From contig NZ_CP114905.1 of assembly GCF_027497195.1 (NCBI RefSeq), positions 7,411,001 through 7,475,000 of the forward strand: DNA of 64,000 nt, written 5' to 3'. The stretch comes from Streptomyces sp. WMMC500 (GTDB lineage: Bacteria; Actinomycetota; Actinomycetes; Streptomycetales; Streptomycetaceae). Shown in pieces: positions 24,684-33,474 of the stretch. The first letter of the stretch is position 1, and every line of letters begins with the position of its first letter. A program made the translations under genes and the position numbers. The notes under the pieces were generated by a model. It did no database searches and had not been told where the DNA came from. It was given only the letters and a program-made list of their open reading frames with translations.

Positions 24684-25918
24684 GGGGCCGCCTTCGCCGC
24701 GGGCCCGGCGGGCTGCCGCACCGGGAGTTCGGCACGTACCCGGAAGCCGCCCTCCGGCCGCGGCGCGGCGTGCAGTTCGCCGCCGAGCGCGGTGACGCGC
24801 TCGCGCATCCCCGTCAGACCGATGCCCGGCTCCGGCGGCGCGGCCGGGTCGGCGGCGCCGTCGTCGTCGACCTGGACGACGACCCTGTCCGGCGCGTACG
24901 ACACCTGCACACCCACCGCCGCCGCGGGGCCCGCGTGCCGCGCGGCGTTCGTCAGCGACTCCTGCACGATCCGGTACGCCGCCCGGTCCACCTCCGCAGG
25001 CAGCACCGGCCGCTCGCCCGCGACGGCCACCGTCGCCGGCACCCCCGCGCCCCGGGCCCGCTCCACCAGTTCCGGCAGCCGCTCCAGGCCGACGCCCTCG
25101 GCGCCGCCGTCCGTGCTGCGCAGGACGTGCAGCGTGGCGCGCAGCTCGCGCGCGGCGTCGCCGCTGGCCTCCTGGATGGCCAGCAGCGCCGGCGGGGGCT
25201 CCGCGCCGCGCTTCCTCGACAGGTGCACGGCCACCCCCGCCTGCACCTTGATCACGGAGATGCTGTGCGTGAGGGTGTCGTGCAGCTCGCGGGCGATGCG
25301 CAGCCGCTCCTCGTCGGCGCTGCGCTGCGCGTTCTCCGCGGCCCGCTCCTCGGCCTGGGCGAGCATCGCCTCGTGCTGGATGCGCATCGCGGCGGCCATG
25401 GCGCACGCCACCACCCAGCCGAAGCTCAGGAACCGTTTCTCCAGCGCCGCGCGCAGCGCCTCGTCGCTCAGCGGGAGCAGCGGCAGCGAGCCGAGGCTGA
25501 CCGCGAGGGAGGCGAGGGCGACGACCGCGAAGAAGGCGCGGTGCCCGCCGCGGATGCAGCGGTAGACGGCGACCAGCAGCGGCAGCACCGGGCTGCCGTC
25601 GGGATAGCCGCGGAGCTGGTAGGCGACCATGGCCACCGCCGTGACCACCAGCACCGCCCGCGGGAAGCGGTGCCGGGCCACCAGCGCCGCGCTGCCCGCC
25701 GTGCCGAGCACCCAGGCGAGCGCGTCGAGCCCGGTGCGCCCCTCCGGCGCGAGCAGCATCGTGCCCACGCAGCCGAGCGCCACGACGGCGGCGAAGCCCG
25801 CGTCCCTGGCATACGCGCGGGCACCCCGCGCCGTCTTCCGCCCGTCCTCGATCGCGGTCGCGAGGTAGCGGAACACCGTGTGCTCGCTGTTCGCGTCCGT
25901 CTGCGCTGCCGCCGTCAT
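24680..25918 (-). CDS. Two-component sensor histidine kinase (HisKA_3)
   Basis: A 412-residue kinase starting at ATG 25918. The first 160 residues hold four to five transmembrane helices without a large external loop, so the stimulus is likely sensed in or at the membrane. The HisKA_3 dimerisation motif is LRIARELHDTLTHSISVIKV with the phosphorylated His, and the ATPase part shows RIVQESLTNAARHA (N box) and PEPGIGLTGMRERV (G box). It is the classic NarX/DesK-type partner of the adjacent regulator. A frame continuing to 26293 is not used. Confidence 0.95.
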   Translation of the reverse strand: MTAAAQTDANSEHTVFRYLATAIEDGRKTARGARAYARDAGFAAVVALGCVGTMLLAPEGRTGLDALAWVLGTAGSAALVARHRFPRAVLVVTAVAMVAYQLRGYPDGSPVLPLLVAVYRCIRGGHRAFFAVVALASLAVSLGSLPLLPLSDEALRAALEKRFLSFGWVVACAMAAAMRIQHEAMLAQAEERAAENAQRSADEERLRIARELHDTLTHSISVIKVQAGVAVHLSRKRGAEPPPALLAIQEASGDAARELRATLHVLRSTDGGAEGVGLERLPELVERARGAGVPATVAVAGERPVLPAEVDRAAYRIVQESLTNAARHAGPAAAVGVQVSYAPDRVVVQVDDDGAADPAAPPEPGIGLTGMRERVTALGGELHAAPRPEGGFRVRAELPVRQPAGPAAKAAP

Positions 25919-26137
25919 GCCCTGCACCGTAGCCAATCGGCGCCGGTCAGGCGTCCTCCGGGAGGTGCAGCGGGCGCTGCTACGCAGGTTGCAGGCGGCG
26001 GGCCCGTACACCCCCGACGGCAGCGCGGGAGCCGCTCGACGGACGATGACGAGCCGCGGCCCGGGGGCGGATCGTGGAGGCCGACGGCAGCCGGCCGCCA
26101 GACGGCCGGCACGGGGACGGCGGACGGGAGACCCACC

Positions 26138-26500
26138 ATGCCCTTTCACGGAGCTGACGGAGACCAGCGCGTACGGATCCCGCAGCCGGCGGCGGCGCGG
26201 GATGCCGTACGGGAGCCGGAGGCGGTACGGCACGTGGTGCCGCACGCGGTGCGGCGCGACGCCGCGCGGTGGGACGCCCGGCGCACCCGGCACCTGCGGC
26301 TGCGGCTGGCGGACCCCGCCCGCCGCGCCGAGGCGCGGCGGCTGCTCACGCTCGTCCTCGACGTGCCCCCGCTGCCCGGCGCCGACCCGGCGGTGCTGGT
26401 CGCCGAGGTACCGGACGGCCGGCGGGCCGTGGACGTCCTCATCGAGCTGGCGTGGGCGCGGATCGAGCTGGACGGGTTCGGTCTCGACGCCGCGGCCTGA
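26138..26500 (+). CDS. Hypothetical small protein
   Basis: A 120-residue protein from ATG 26138, preceded by GGGAG at an 8-base distance. It is rich in Arg, Ala, Val and His; the second half (RLLTLVLDVPPLPGADPAVL...VDVLIELAWARIELDGFGLD) looks folded. I do not recognise a family. It is divergent from the kinase gene and ends 160 bp before the LysR gene. Coding potential is moderate and it is the only supported reading in this stretch. Confidence 0.55.
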   Translation: MPFHGADGDQRVRIPQPAAARDAVREPEAVRHVVPHAVRRDAARWDARRTRHLRLRLADPARRAEARRLLTLVLDVPPLPGADPAVLVAEVPDGRRAVDVLIELAWARIELDGFGLDAAA

Positions 26501-26660
26501 CGGCCCGCGCCGGGAGCGGTGACGAGGGAGCGCGCCCGGCGCCGGCCGTCAACTCCCGGGGACCCGCGGACACTTGGCGGCACGCCCGGCACGTATCGTG
26601 TGGCGCGTCCATGCAAAAAAGTGATGGCGCGGGCGAAGAGGGCGGTGACACGATCCCCCG

Positions 26661-27596
26661 GTGGACTCACGATATCTGCGCGCTTTCGTGACGGTGGCCG
26701 AGACCGGCGGGATATCCGCGGCGGCCGAACGGCTCGGGTACGCGCAGTCGAGCCTCAGCGCCCAACTCCGCCGCCTGGAACAGGAACTCGGCGTCACCGT
26801 CGTCGTCCGCACCTCCACCGGCGCGTCCCTCACCGAGGCCGGGAGCCGGCTGCTGCCGTACGCGCGCGAGGCGCTGGAGATCGACGAACGCATGCGCAGT
26901 GCCGCCGCCGCCTCGCGGCCCCGGCTGCGCATCGGCGCACCGGAGACGCTGGCGGGCGAGTGGCTGCCGGACATCGTCACCGCGCTCGACTACGGTGCCG
27001 GCGGGCCGGACGCGGACGCGGAGATCAGCGTCGTCGTCGGGTCCCGGGAACGCCTGGCGGAGCAACTGGCCGCCGGCGAACTGGACCTCGCCTTCCACTT
27101 CGACGACGGCAGCCGCACCGCGGGCCCCAGCGCGGTCGTCGGCCACGAGGAGGTCGTGCTCGTCGCCGGCCCCGCCCACCCGCTGGCGGGCGCGGCGGAG
27201 GTCACCGAGGCGGACGTGCTGGCCGCCGACTTCCTCGTCGCGGAGCCGGGCTGCAGCTCGACCGTCCTCTACGACCGCCTCACCCGCGACCTCCCCACCC
27301 GCACCCGCGCCGCCACGGCCGCCGGCTCCCTGCCCGCGCTGCGCCGCCTGGCGGCGCACGGCCGCGGCCTGGCGCTGCTGCCCAGGCTGGCCGTCGTACG
27401 GGACCTGGAGGACGGCGGCCTCGTCGACCTCACGCTGGCCCCGCGCCCCGGCCCGGTCGCGATCGAGGCCCGCTGGCGCCGGGACCCGGGCCAGGCGGAA
27501 CCCACACTGCGCGCGGTCCTCCGCCTCGCCCGCCGCCACACCGACCAGCTCCCCGCCTCGCCCGCCCGCCGGCGGGCCCCGGCCCCCACGGCCTGA
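26661..27596 (+). CDS. LysR-family transcriptional regulator
   Basis: A 311-residue regulator. The N-terminal winged helix (YLRAFVTVAETGGISAAAER... SSLSAQLRRLEQELG) is classical LysR; the effector domain follows from residue 90 (PRLRIGAPETLAGEWLPDI) with two alpha-beta lobes. GTG 26661 begins with the typical DSRYLRAF start. There is no divergently transcribed metabolic gene directly upstream, so its target is not obvious; the AhpD-like gene downstream is convergent. Confidence 0.92.
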   Translation: MDSRYLRAFVTVAETGGISAAAERLGYAQSSLSAQLRRLEQELGVTVVVRTSTGASLTEAGSRLLPYAREALEIDERMRSAAAASRPRLRIGAPETLAGEWLPDIVTALDYGAGGPDADAEISVVVGSRERLAEQLAAGELDLAFHFDDGSRTAGPSAVVGHEEVVLVAGPAHPLAGAAEVTEADVLAADFLVAEPGCSSTVLYDRLTRDLPTRTRAATAAGSLPALRRLAAHGRGLALLPRLAVVRDLEDGGLVDLTLAPRPGPVAIEARWRRDPGQAEPTLRAVLRLARRHTDQLPASPARRRAPAPTA

Positions 27597-27723
27597 CGCG
27601 CGCGGTGGTACGGCCCGGCGGTCCTCACCCCACCACCCGGGGCAGGAGCGCGGACGCGACCGTGGCGTTCGGCCGGCGCCCGCGCGAGCTACTCCGCTGT
27701 GCGAGCAGCCCCTCGCCCCGTGC

Positions 27724-28173
27724 TCACCACGTCTTCCCGGCCTGCTCGCCGGTCGTGCGGTTGATCCGGTTGAAGAAGTTCGTCAGCGCGATCTCCAGAG
27801 TGATCGCCCCCAACTCCTCCTCGCCGAAGTGCTTCGCGGCCGTCGCCCAGACCTCGTCCGTCACCCCCGGCGCGCCGTCCTGAAGCCGGGTGGCGGCCTC
27901 CGCAAGAGCGAGGGCCGCCCGTTCCGCGTCCGTGAAGAACGGGGTGTCGCGCCACGCGACCACGTGGTGCAGGCGCTCGTCGGTCTCGCCCGCCTCCTTC
28001 GCCGCGCGGATCGTCGCGAAGACGCAGGGACTGCAGCCGTTGATCTGGCTGGTGCGCAGGTGGACCAGCGACAGCAGCCGCTGGTCGACGCCCGCCGCGT
28101 GGATCGCCTTGTACAGGTGCCGGACCGCCGTGGTCACGTCGGGGTTGGCCGGGCTCGTCATGCGTGCTTCCAT
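27724..28173 (-). CDS. AhpD/carboxymuconolactone decarboxylase-like protein
   Basis: A 149-residue all-helical CMD-family protein. The redox motif is INGCSPCVFAT (CxxC), followed by the conserved WRDTPFFTDAERAALALAEA. Members act as alkylhydroperoxidase-like peroxidases. ATG 28173 has GGGAG 8 bases upstream; ATG 28161 is an alternative. It is divergent from an ECF41 sigma factor, and pairing of ECF41 with CMD-family genes is the recognised genomic signature of that sigma group, so it is the probable regulon target. Confidence 0.92.
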   Translation of the reverse strand: MEARMTSPANPDVTTAVRHLYKAIHAAGVDQRLLSLVHLRTSQINGCSPCVFATIRAAKEAGETDERLHHVVAWRDTPFFTDAERAALALAEAATRLQDGAPGVTDEVWATAAKHFGEEELGAITLEIALTNFFNRINRTTGEQAGKTW

Positions 28174-28254
28174 CGGTGCTGCTCCCTCATCGGTTACCTG
28201 TGCCCCTCCGGGCCCGTCATCCCTCATGACGGAGCAGCACCGAGGAAGGTAACC
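28173..28254. promoter_or_regulatory. Mirrored leaders between ECF41 sigma and AhpD-like genes
   Basis: The 13-mer GGAGCAGCACCGA (28231-28243, plus) is repeated exactly on the minus strand at 28173-28185, so both genes have the same leader, each carrying its ribosome site. GGTTACC (28192-28198) and its complement GGTAACC (28248-28254) form a second pair, though in swapped order so that the halves are not a single hairpin. GTCAT/ATGAC (28216-28230) is a further 5-bp palindrome. Shared control of the divergent genes is likely. Confidence 0.55.
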
Positions 28255-28256
28255 GC

Positions 28257-29129
28257 ATGTCCGACCCCACCGCCGACGTGGCCCAGGCGTTCGAGGCCCA
28301 GCGCGACCGCCTGCGCTCGGTCGCGTACCGCATGCTCGGGTCGCACGCCGACGCCGAGGACGTCGTCCAGGAGGCGTGGCTGCGCCTCGCCCGCCAGGAC
28401 GCGGCCGGCATCCGCAACCTTCCCGGCTGGCTGACCACCGTCATCGGCCGGATCTGCCTCGATGTTCTCCGCGCCCGCCAGGCCCGCCCGGAGGCGGTCT
28501 ACGACGACCGGCTGCCCGAGGTGGTCGTGGCGCCCGACGACGGGCCCGCGCCCGAGGACGACGCGGTGCTCGCCGACTCCGTCGGGCTCGCGCTGCTGGT
28601 CGTCCTGGAGTCGCTCGGCCCCGCCGAGCGGCTGGCGTTCGTGTTGCACGACATGTTCGCCGTGCCGTTCGACGAGATCGGCCGGATCCTCGGGAAGTCC
28701 ACCGCCGCTGCCAAGATGCTCGCCAGCCGTGCCCGCGGGAAGGTGCGGACGGGCGCACGGCCCGCCGGGGCGGTGCGAGAGCAGCGGGCCGTCGTGGAGG
28801 CGTTCCTGGCGGCGTCCCGGCGCGGTGACTTCGAGGGGTTGGTACGGGTGCTTCACCCCGACGTGAAGCTGACCGTCGACACCCCCGCCGGCACCGTCGT
28901 CACCCTCGGCGCGACCAAGGTCGCCGCCGGGGCGCAGGTGTCCGGCGGCGTCGCCGCGCGAGAGCGGGCGGTGCTCGTGGACGGCAGGCCCGGGATGGTC
29001 TCGTGGCACGGGGACGGCAGGCCGCGGGCGGTGCTCGCGTTCACGGTGGACCGGGGGCAGATCACCGGGATCCGGATCGTCGTGGATCCCGCCCGGCTCG
29101 CGCGGCTTGACTTGCCGGATCCGGCATAG
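28257..29129 (+). CDS. ECF41-type RNA polymerase sigma factor (SigJ-like)
   Basis: A 290-residue sigma factor: sigma2 (AYRMLGSHADAEDVVQEAWL), sigma4 (LGPAERLAFVLHDMFAVPF then ILGKSTAAAKMLASRARG) and a C-terminal SnoaL-like domain of about 110 residues (VVEAFLAASRRGDFEGLVRV to the end). This carboxy extension, in place of an anti-sigma gene, is characteristic of ECF41 and modulates activity. The linker has the DGPAPEDDAVLADSV segment seen in the group. It is divergent from an AhpD-like gene, its expected partner. The specific signal is unknown. Confidence 0.94.
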   Translation: MSDPTADVAQAFEAQRDRLRSVAYRMLGSHADAEDVVQEAWLRLARQDAAGIRNLPGWLTTVIGRICLDVLRARQARPEAVYDDRLPEVVVAPDDGPAPEDDAVLADSVGLALLVVLESLGPAERLAFVLHDMFAVPFDEIGRILGKSTAAAKMLASRARGKVRTGARPAGAVREQRAVVEAFLAASRRGDFEGLVRVLHPDVKLTVDTPAGTVVTLGATKVAAGAQVSGGVAARERAVLVDGRPGMVSWHGDGRPRAVLAFTVDRGQITGIRIVVDPARLARLDLPDPA

Positions 29130-29202
29130 CCCCCCGCACGGACCCCGGGACTCTCCGGCCGCCTGCGCGGACGTTCCGCGGTTCGTCCGCCAGACTGTGC
29201 CC

Positions 29203-30015
29203 ATGGCCGACGCCGCCCTGCCGACCCCGCGCCGCCGGCCCCGGGTGCGCCGCGGGGACGTGGCGCGGGGTGCCGTCGGGGTGTTCGCGGCGGCTGCCGC
29301 GGCGCATCTGGTGGGGCGGCTCGCCGGGGCCGACCTGCTCGTGCACACCACCAAGCCGCTGCTCATGCCCGCCCTCGCCGCCTACGCCGCCGCCCGCGGC
29401 GCGCCGCGGGCGCTGGTCGCCGGGCTGGGCTTCGGGTGGGCCGGGGACGTGCTGCTGCAGGTGGGCGGGGACGGGCCGTTCCTGGCCGGGATGGGCGCGT
29501 TCGCCGCCGGGCACGTGTGCTATCTGACGCTGTTCCGGCGCGAGGGGCGGCTGCCCCGCGTGCGGGAGCGGCGGCTCGTCGTCGGGTACGGGGCCGCCTG
29601 GGGCGCCGGCGTCGCCGCGCTGTGGCCGGGGCTCGACCCCGCGCTGCGCGGGCCCGTGGCCGCGTACAGTCTGCTGCTCGCCGCGATGGCGCTGTGCGCC
29701 GCCCGGTCCGGGGCGCGGGTCGGTGCGGGGGGCGCGCTGTTCCTGCTGTCCGACACCCTCATCGCGACCGACCTGGCCGGCCGGCCGCAGCCGCCGGCCG
29801 CCGGGTTCTGGGTGATGGCGACGTACCTCGCCGCGCAGTACCTCATCGCGGACGGCCTGCTGCGCCGCCGCCTTCCCGCCACGACGGACGAGAAGCCTGT
29901 CGCCATCGATGACACGCCGGCCGCCAACGGTGACGCGCCCGCCGTCGCGGCCGACGCATCCGTCGCCGCCGACGCCCCGCCCGCACACGGCGAAGGCCGG
30001 GCCGCAGCGCCCTGA
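29203..30015 (+). CDS. YhhN-family (lysoplasmalogenase-like) membrane protein
   Basis: A 270-residue protein with about eight transmembrane helices. The family marks are LLVHTTKPLLMPALAAY, GFGWAGDVLL and LFLLSDTLIATD (the Asp-bearing helix segments of YhhN/TMEM86). ATG 29203 begins right before the Arg-rich cytosolic start and first helix. The C-terminal 45 residues are a hydrophilic Ala/Asp repeat. Animal TMEM86B hydrolyses lysoplasmalogens; the bacterial substrate is not known. Confidence 0.85.
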   Translation: MADAALPTPRRRPRVRRGDVARGAVGVFAAAAAAHLVGRLAGADLLVHTTKPLLMPALAAYAAARGAPRALVAGLGFGWAGDVLLQVGGDGPFLAGMGAFAAGHVCYLTLFRREGRLPRVRERRLVVGYGAAWGAGVAALWPGLDPALRGPVAAYSLLLAAMALCAARSGARVGAGGALFLLSDTLIATDLAGRPQPPAAGFWVMATYLAAQYLIADGLLRRRLPATTDEKPVAIDDTPAANGDAPAVAADASVAADAPPAHGEGRAAAP

Positions 30016-30103
30016 GGCACCGCCGCCCGGCCCGGCGCGGGACTTGCGGGGGAAGGGGCCCTGCGGGCCGCCCCCTGAGCCCGGTTACGTCACCGGCCGG
30101 CCC

Positions 30104-31627
30104 TCACCGCCGTACGGCGTCGTACGCGTCCACGATGCCGGCCCCGTAGAAACCGTTGTTCCGCTTGCCGCCGGTGCAGGTGGAGTCCTCCACCCCGTTG
30201 CCGTCCGGGTCGTAGAACTCCGGGCAGCCGGGGTTGTCCGCCTGCACCTTCATCACCATGTGCAGCGCCAGGGGCGACAGCCGCGGGTGCTTGCTCTTGA
30301 TGAGCGCCGCCACGCCCGAGGCGTGCGGGGTGGCCATCGACGTGCCCTGCAGCCAGCCGTACTCGTTCTCCGGCAGCGTCGACAGGATGCGGCCGTTCTT
30401 CGACGGCGTGTCCGGGATCTGGTAGCCGTCGCCGCCGGGCGCGGCGAGGTCCACGACCTTCTCGCCGTAGCTGCTGTAGTACGACTTGTCGTCGTCGACG
30501 CCGGTCGCCGAGACGGTCACGATGCCCGGCAGTTGGGTCGGCACGTCCCAGCACTCGGACGGGTCGATCGTGCGCTCCCCGGGCGTGGTGTCGTTGGGGC
30601 TGGAGCCGTCCACGATCTCGTCGGAGGCGAGGTCGTCGTTGGAGTTGCCGGCCGCGGCGAGGTGCAGGGTGCCCTTGCCCATCGCGTACAGCGAGGCGCG
30701 GTTGACCGCGTCGACGATCGCCCGCTGGTCGGGGTCGTCGAGGCAGTTGTAGAGCCACGGGTCCACGTAGTAGCTGTTGTTGGTGATCTCGATGCCGTGG
30801 TCGCCCGCGAAGACGAAGGCGCAGACGACGGCCTCGGCGTAGAACAGCGCGGTGTCGGGCTCGCTCACCTTGAGCGAGGCGACCTGCACGCCGGGCGCGA
30901 CGCCGGCCACGCCGACGCCGTTGCGTGCGGAGGCGATCTCGCCCGCGACGTGGGTGCCGTGGTAGTCGCCCTGCGGGTCGTACGGCCGCCAGGCGCCCTC
31001 GGTGGTGTCCGCGACGCCGCCGACGCAGTTGGCGGACTGCTCGGCGGAGAAGTTGGCCTTGAGGTCGGGGTGGCGGTCGTCCACGCCGGTGTCGATGACG
31101 CCGACGGTCACGTCACGGCTGCCGATCGAGACCTTGTGCGCCTTGTCGGCGCCGATCGCCGGCAGATCCCACTGCTCGTTCTCCAGCGGCTCCACGTCCG
31201 GGTCCTGCGAACGGGCCTGGGCGGCGCCCTTGTAGACCTCGGGCGCGCTGGTCTCCAGCGTCCCCGACGGCGTCAGCGGCGCGGTGCGGCTCGCGCCGGC
31301 GGACTGCACGCCGCGCACGTCGCGCAGCTCCGCCGCGAAGTCCGGGTTGGCGGAGTGGGCGACGAGCACCCCGATCTTCTTGTGCGTGACGACCACCGAG
31401 CCGTCCGCGTCGGCGATCGCGTCCTCGACGCGGGCGATCGTCCTGGCGTCGGTCTTCGTGTTGACCACGTACGACAGCGGCTCGCCGGCCGCGGCCCCGC
31501 TGTCGCCGCCGGGCTCGGGGGCCGACGCGGCGGAGGCCGCCCCCGGCAGGAGGCCGAGCGCCGCCGCGAGGGTCAGCCCGAGGGGCACCGCCAGCAGGCG
31601 TCGGCCGCGGGGTCGGAGATGAGTCAT
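30104..31627 (-). CDS. Secreted S8 family subtilisin-like serine protease
   Basis: A 507-residue subtilase. A signal peptide (RRLLAVPLGLTLAAALGLLPGAASA) is followed by an I9-like propeptide (SYVVNTKTDARTIARVEDAI...) and the catalytic domain from about residue 150. The triad is Asp179 (VIDTGVDD), His226 (GTHVAGE) and Ser430 (GTSMATPHASG), with the oxyanion Asn in AAAGNSN. Several paired Cys (NCVGG, ECWD, GCPEF, STCTGG) suggest disulfides in the mature enzyme. It is a single gene, divergent from moaA across 266 bp. Confidence 0.94.
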   Translation of the reverse strand: MTHLRPRGRRLLAVPLGLTLAAALGLLPGAASAASAPEPGGDSGAAAGEPLSYVVNTKTDARTIARVEDAIADADGSVVVTHKKIGVLVAHSANPDFAAELRDVRGVQSAGASRTAPLTPSGTLETSAPEVYKGAAQARSQDPDVEPLENEQWDLPAIGADKAHKVSIGSRDVTVGVIDTGVDDRHPDLKANFSAEQSANCVGGVADTTEGAWRPYDPQGDYHGTHVAGEIASARNGVGVAGVAPGVQVASLKVSEPDTALFYAEAVVCAFVFAGDHGIEITNNSYYVDPWLYNCLDDPDQRAIVDAVNRASLYAMGKGTLHLAAAGNSNDDLASDEIVDGSSPNDTTPGERTIDPSECWDVPTQLPGIVTVSATGVDDDKSYYSSYGEKVVDLAAPGGDGYQIPDTPSKNGRILSTLPENEYGWLQGTSMATPHASGVAALIKSKHPRLSPLALHMVMKVQADNPGCPEFYDPDGNGVEDSTCTGGKRNNGFYGAGIVDAYDAVRR

Positions 31628-31893
31628 GGGATCTCCAGATCATCGGTCAGGAATCCGCCGCGGACCGGTGCCGCGGTCAGGTACACGGCAAGCGAACGTA
31701 GCGCTGATCACCCGCGGCCATCAATACATCGCCCTGCAGTCTCTTTTGGCGTGTCGGCACGCCAGGCGCTCCCGGCACAGTCGTCACGCGCGTACGGTGG
31801 AACGTTTCGTGACGCAAGGTCAACAAACTGTTGAATGTCGGTGTCCTGGCGTAGGCTTCCTGAGTCAGGTACCGCCGTGGGAGGGCCTTCTCC
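31628..31893. promoter_or_regulatory. Divergent promoter region (subtilase / moaA)
   Basis: This 266-bp gap is fairly A/T-rich. A palindrome TCAACA-AAC-TGTTGA lies at 31820-31834, and TTGAAT (31831-31836) is followed 15 bases later by TAGGCT (31852-31857), a possible but short-spaced sigma-70-type promoter toward moaA. The palindrome overlaps that -35, so it may be an operator. No gene is supported here. Confidence 0.4.
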
Positions 31894-32883
31894 ATGCTGC
31901 GTGACACCTATGGGCGCGTCGCCACCGACCTTCGCGTGTCGCTCACCGACCGCTGCAACCTGCGGTGCACGTACTGCATGCCCGAGGAAGGGCTCCAGTG
32001 GCTCGCCAAACCCGAGCTGCTCACGGACGACGAGATCGTCCGCCTCGTCCGCCTCGCGGTCACCGAGCTGGGCGTGACCGACGTGCGCTTCACCGGCGGC
32101 GAGCCGCTGCTGCGGCCCGGGCTCGCCGGCATCGTCGAGCGCTGCGCCGCGCTCGCGCCCCGCCCCAAGCTCTCCCTGACGACCAACGGCATCGGCCTGG
32201 AGCGCACGGCTCCGGCGCTCAAGGCCGCGGGCCTTGACCGGGTCAACGTCTCGCTGGACACCCTCCGGGCCGACGTGTTCCACCGGCTGACCCGCCGCAA
32301 GCGCCACGGCGACGTGCTCCGCGGCCTCGCCGCCGCCCGCGCCGCCGGCCTGGAGCCCGTGAAGGTCAACAGCGTGCTGATGTCCGGGTTCAACGAGGAC
32401 GAGGCCCCCGACCTGCTCGGCTGGGCCGTCGAGGAGGGGTACGAGCTGCGGTTCATCGAGCAGATGCCCCTCGACCCGCAGCACGGCTGGCAGCGCGACG
32501 GCATGATCACCGCCGGCGACATCCTCGCCTCCCTGCGCACGCGCTTCACGCTGACCCCCGAGGGCGACGCGGCGCGCGGCTCCGCGCCCGCCGAGCGGTG
32601 GCTCGTGGACGGCGGCCCGGCCCGCGTCGGCGTCATCGCCTCCGTCACCCGGCCCTTCTGCCGGGCCTGCGACCGCACCCGGCTGACCGCGGACGGACAG
32701 GTGCGCAACTGCCTGTTCGCGCGCGAGGAGACCGATCTGCGCGGCGCGTTGCGCTCCGGCGCGCCGGACGAGGAGATAGCGCGGGTGTGGCGGGAGGCGA
32801 TGTGGGGCAAGAAGGCGGGCGCGGGCCTCGACGACCCGTCGTTCGTCCAGCCGGACCGGCCGATGTCCGCGATCGGCGGCTGA
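31894..32883 (+). CDS. moaA: GTP 3',8-cyclase MoaA
   Basis: A 329-residue radical SAM enzyme making 3',8-cyclo-GTP, the first step of molybdenum-cofactor synthesis. The SAM cluster is Cys21, Cys25 and Cys28 (TDRCNLRCTYC), and the second [4Fe-4S] site is CRACDRTRLTADGQVRNC. FTGGEPLLRPG is the GGE motif. The protein ends with the Gly-Gly needed for activity in MoaA proteins. ATG 31894 has GGGAGG upstream. It is transcribed alone; the stop codon opens a small tandem repeat. Confidence 0.96.
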   Translation: MLRDTYGRVATDLRVSLTDRCNLRCTYCMPEEGLQWLAKPELLTDDEIVRLVRLAVTELGVTDVRFTGGEPLLRPGLAGIVERCAALAPRPKLSLTTNGIGLERTAPALKAAGLDRVNVSLDTLRADVFHRLTRRKRHGDVLRGLAAARAAGLEPVKVNSVLMSGFNEDEAPDLLGWAVEEGYELRFIEQMPLDPQHGWQRDGMITAGDILASLRTRFTLTPEGDAARGSAPAERWLVDGGPARVGVIASVTRPFCRACDRTRLTADGQVRNCLFAREETDLRGALRSGAPDEEIARVWREAMWGKKAGAGLDDPSFVQPDRPMSAIGG

Positions 32884-32952
32884 CACGGCGCGGTGGGCCG
32901 GCACGGCGCAGTCGGCCGGCACGCCCCGGTCGGCTGACACGGCGCGGTGGGC
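32881..32952. repeat. Four tandem 18-bp repeats starting at the moaA stop codon
   Basis: Four 18-bp units fit exactly end to end: 32881-32898, 32899-32916, 32917-32934 and 32935-32952. Units 1 and 4 are identical and contain TGACACGGCGCGGTGGGC; units 2 and 3 vary at a few bases. The TGA of the first unit is the moaA stop. The array lies in the gap before a convergent gene. Confidence 0.8.
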
Positions 32953-32988
32953 GACTCTCCCGCGCGGCCGGACTCCCGGTTCCCGCGC

Positions 32989-33315
32989 TCAGCCCCGTTC
33001 CGGCCCCTGGCCGCCCGCGCCACCGCCGCCGTCGGTGCCGGCGTTCTCGTCCGCGCTCGTCGCCGCCCTCTTCTCCGCCTCCTGCCAGTCCGCCAGCGTG
33101 ACGACCTCCTTGAGAAAGTCGCGCACGCCCAGAAACCGGCTCAGGTATTCGCGGTGCTCCTCGCACGCGAGCCACGTCTTGCGCCGCTCGGGCGTGTGGA
33201 GCTTCGGATTGTTCCAGGCGAGCACCCACACCGCGGGCGCACGGCAGGCCTTCGCGGAGCAGATGAGAGCGGGATCAGCGGTGTTCACAGGGTCCCAGCC
33301 TACGACCCGGAACAA
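32989..33315 (-). CDS. Hypothetical Cys-containing small protein
   Basis: A 108-residue protein, conserved in streptomycetes to my knowledge but without a function. The core has CSAKACRAPAVWVLAWNNP and WLACEEHREYLSRFLGVR, so Cys/His positions C-x4-C...C-x2-H could bind zinc. A Gly-rich tail follows (AGTDGGGGAGGQGPERG). The longest frame begins with TTG 33315 (FRVVGWDPVNT); GTG 33288 is an alternative start, and no ribosome site decides. A strong hairpin at 33321-33354 lies just upstream. Confidence 0.75.
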   Translation of the reverse strand: MFRVVGWDPVNTADPALICSAKACRAPAVWVLAWNNPKLHTPERRKTWLACEEHREYLSRFLGVRDFLKEVVTLADWQEAEKRAATSADENAGTDGGGGAGGQGPERG

Positions 33316-33320
33316 GGGCG

Positions 33321-33354
33321 ACGCCGGGCGGCCACGGGGGGAGCCGCCCGGCGT
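33321..33354 (-). terminator. Terminator hairpin downstream of DUF3099 gene
   Basis: A perfect 12-bp inverted repeat (33321-33332 with 33343-33354) with a 10-base loop follows the minus-strand DUF3099 gene and precedes the next minus-strand start. The A/T-rich stretch 33424-33474 beyond it may contain the promoter of the downstream gene. Confidence 0.6.
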
Positions 33355-33474
33355 CGGTCCGTCGCTCCGACGGGGGATGCGGAGCGCGTACGAAGTATGT
33401 CACGCGGGGAGGGCCGCCCGGCACTGGATCGGCATATTTGATTTGAGGTTTTTCTGAGCTTGCACAGTTGGTGA

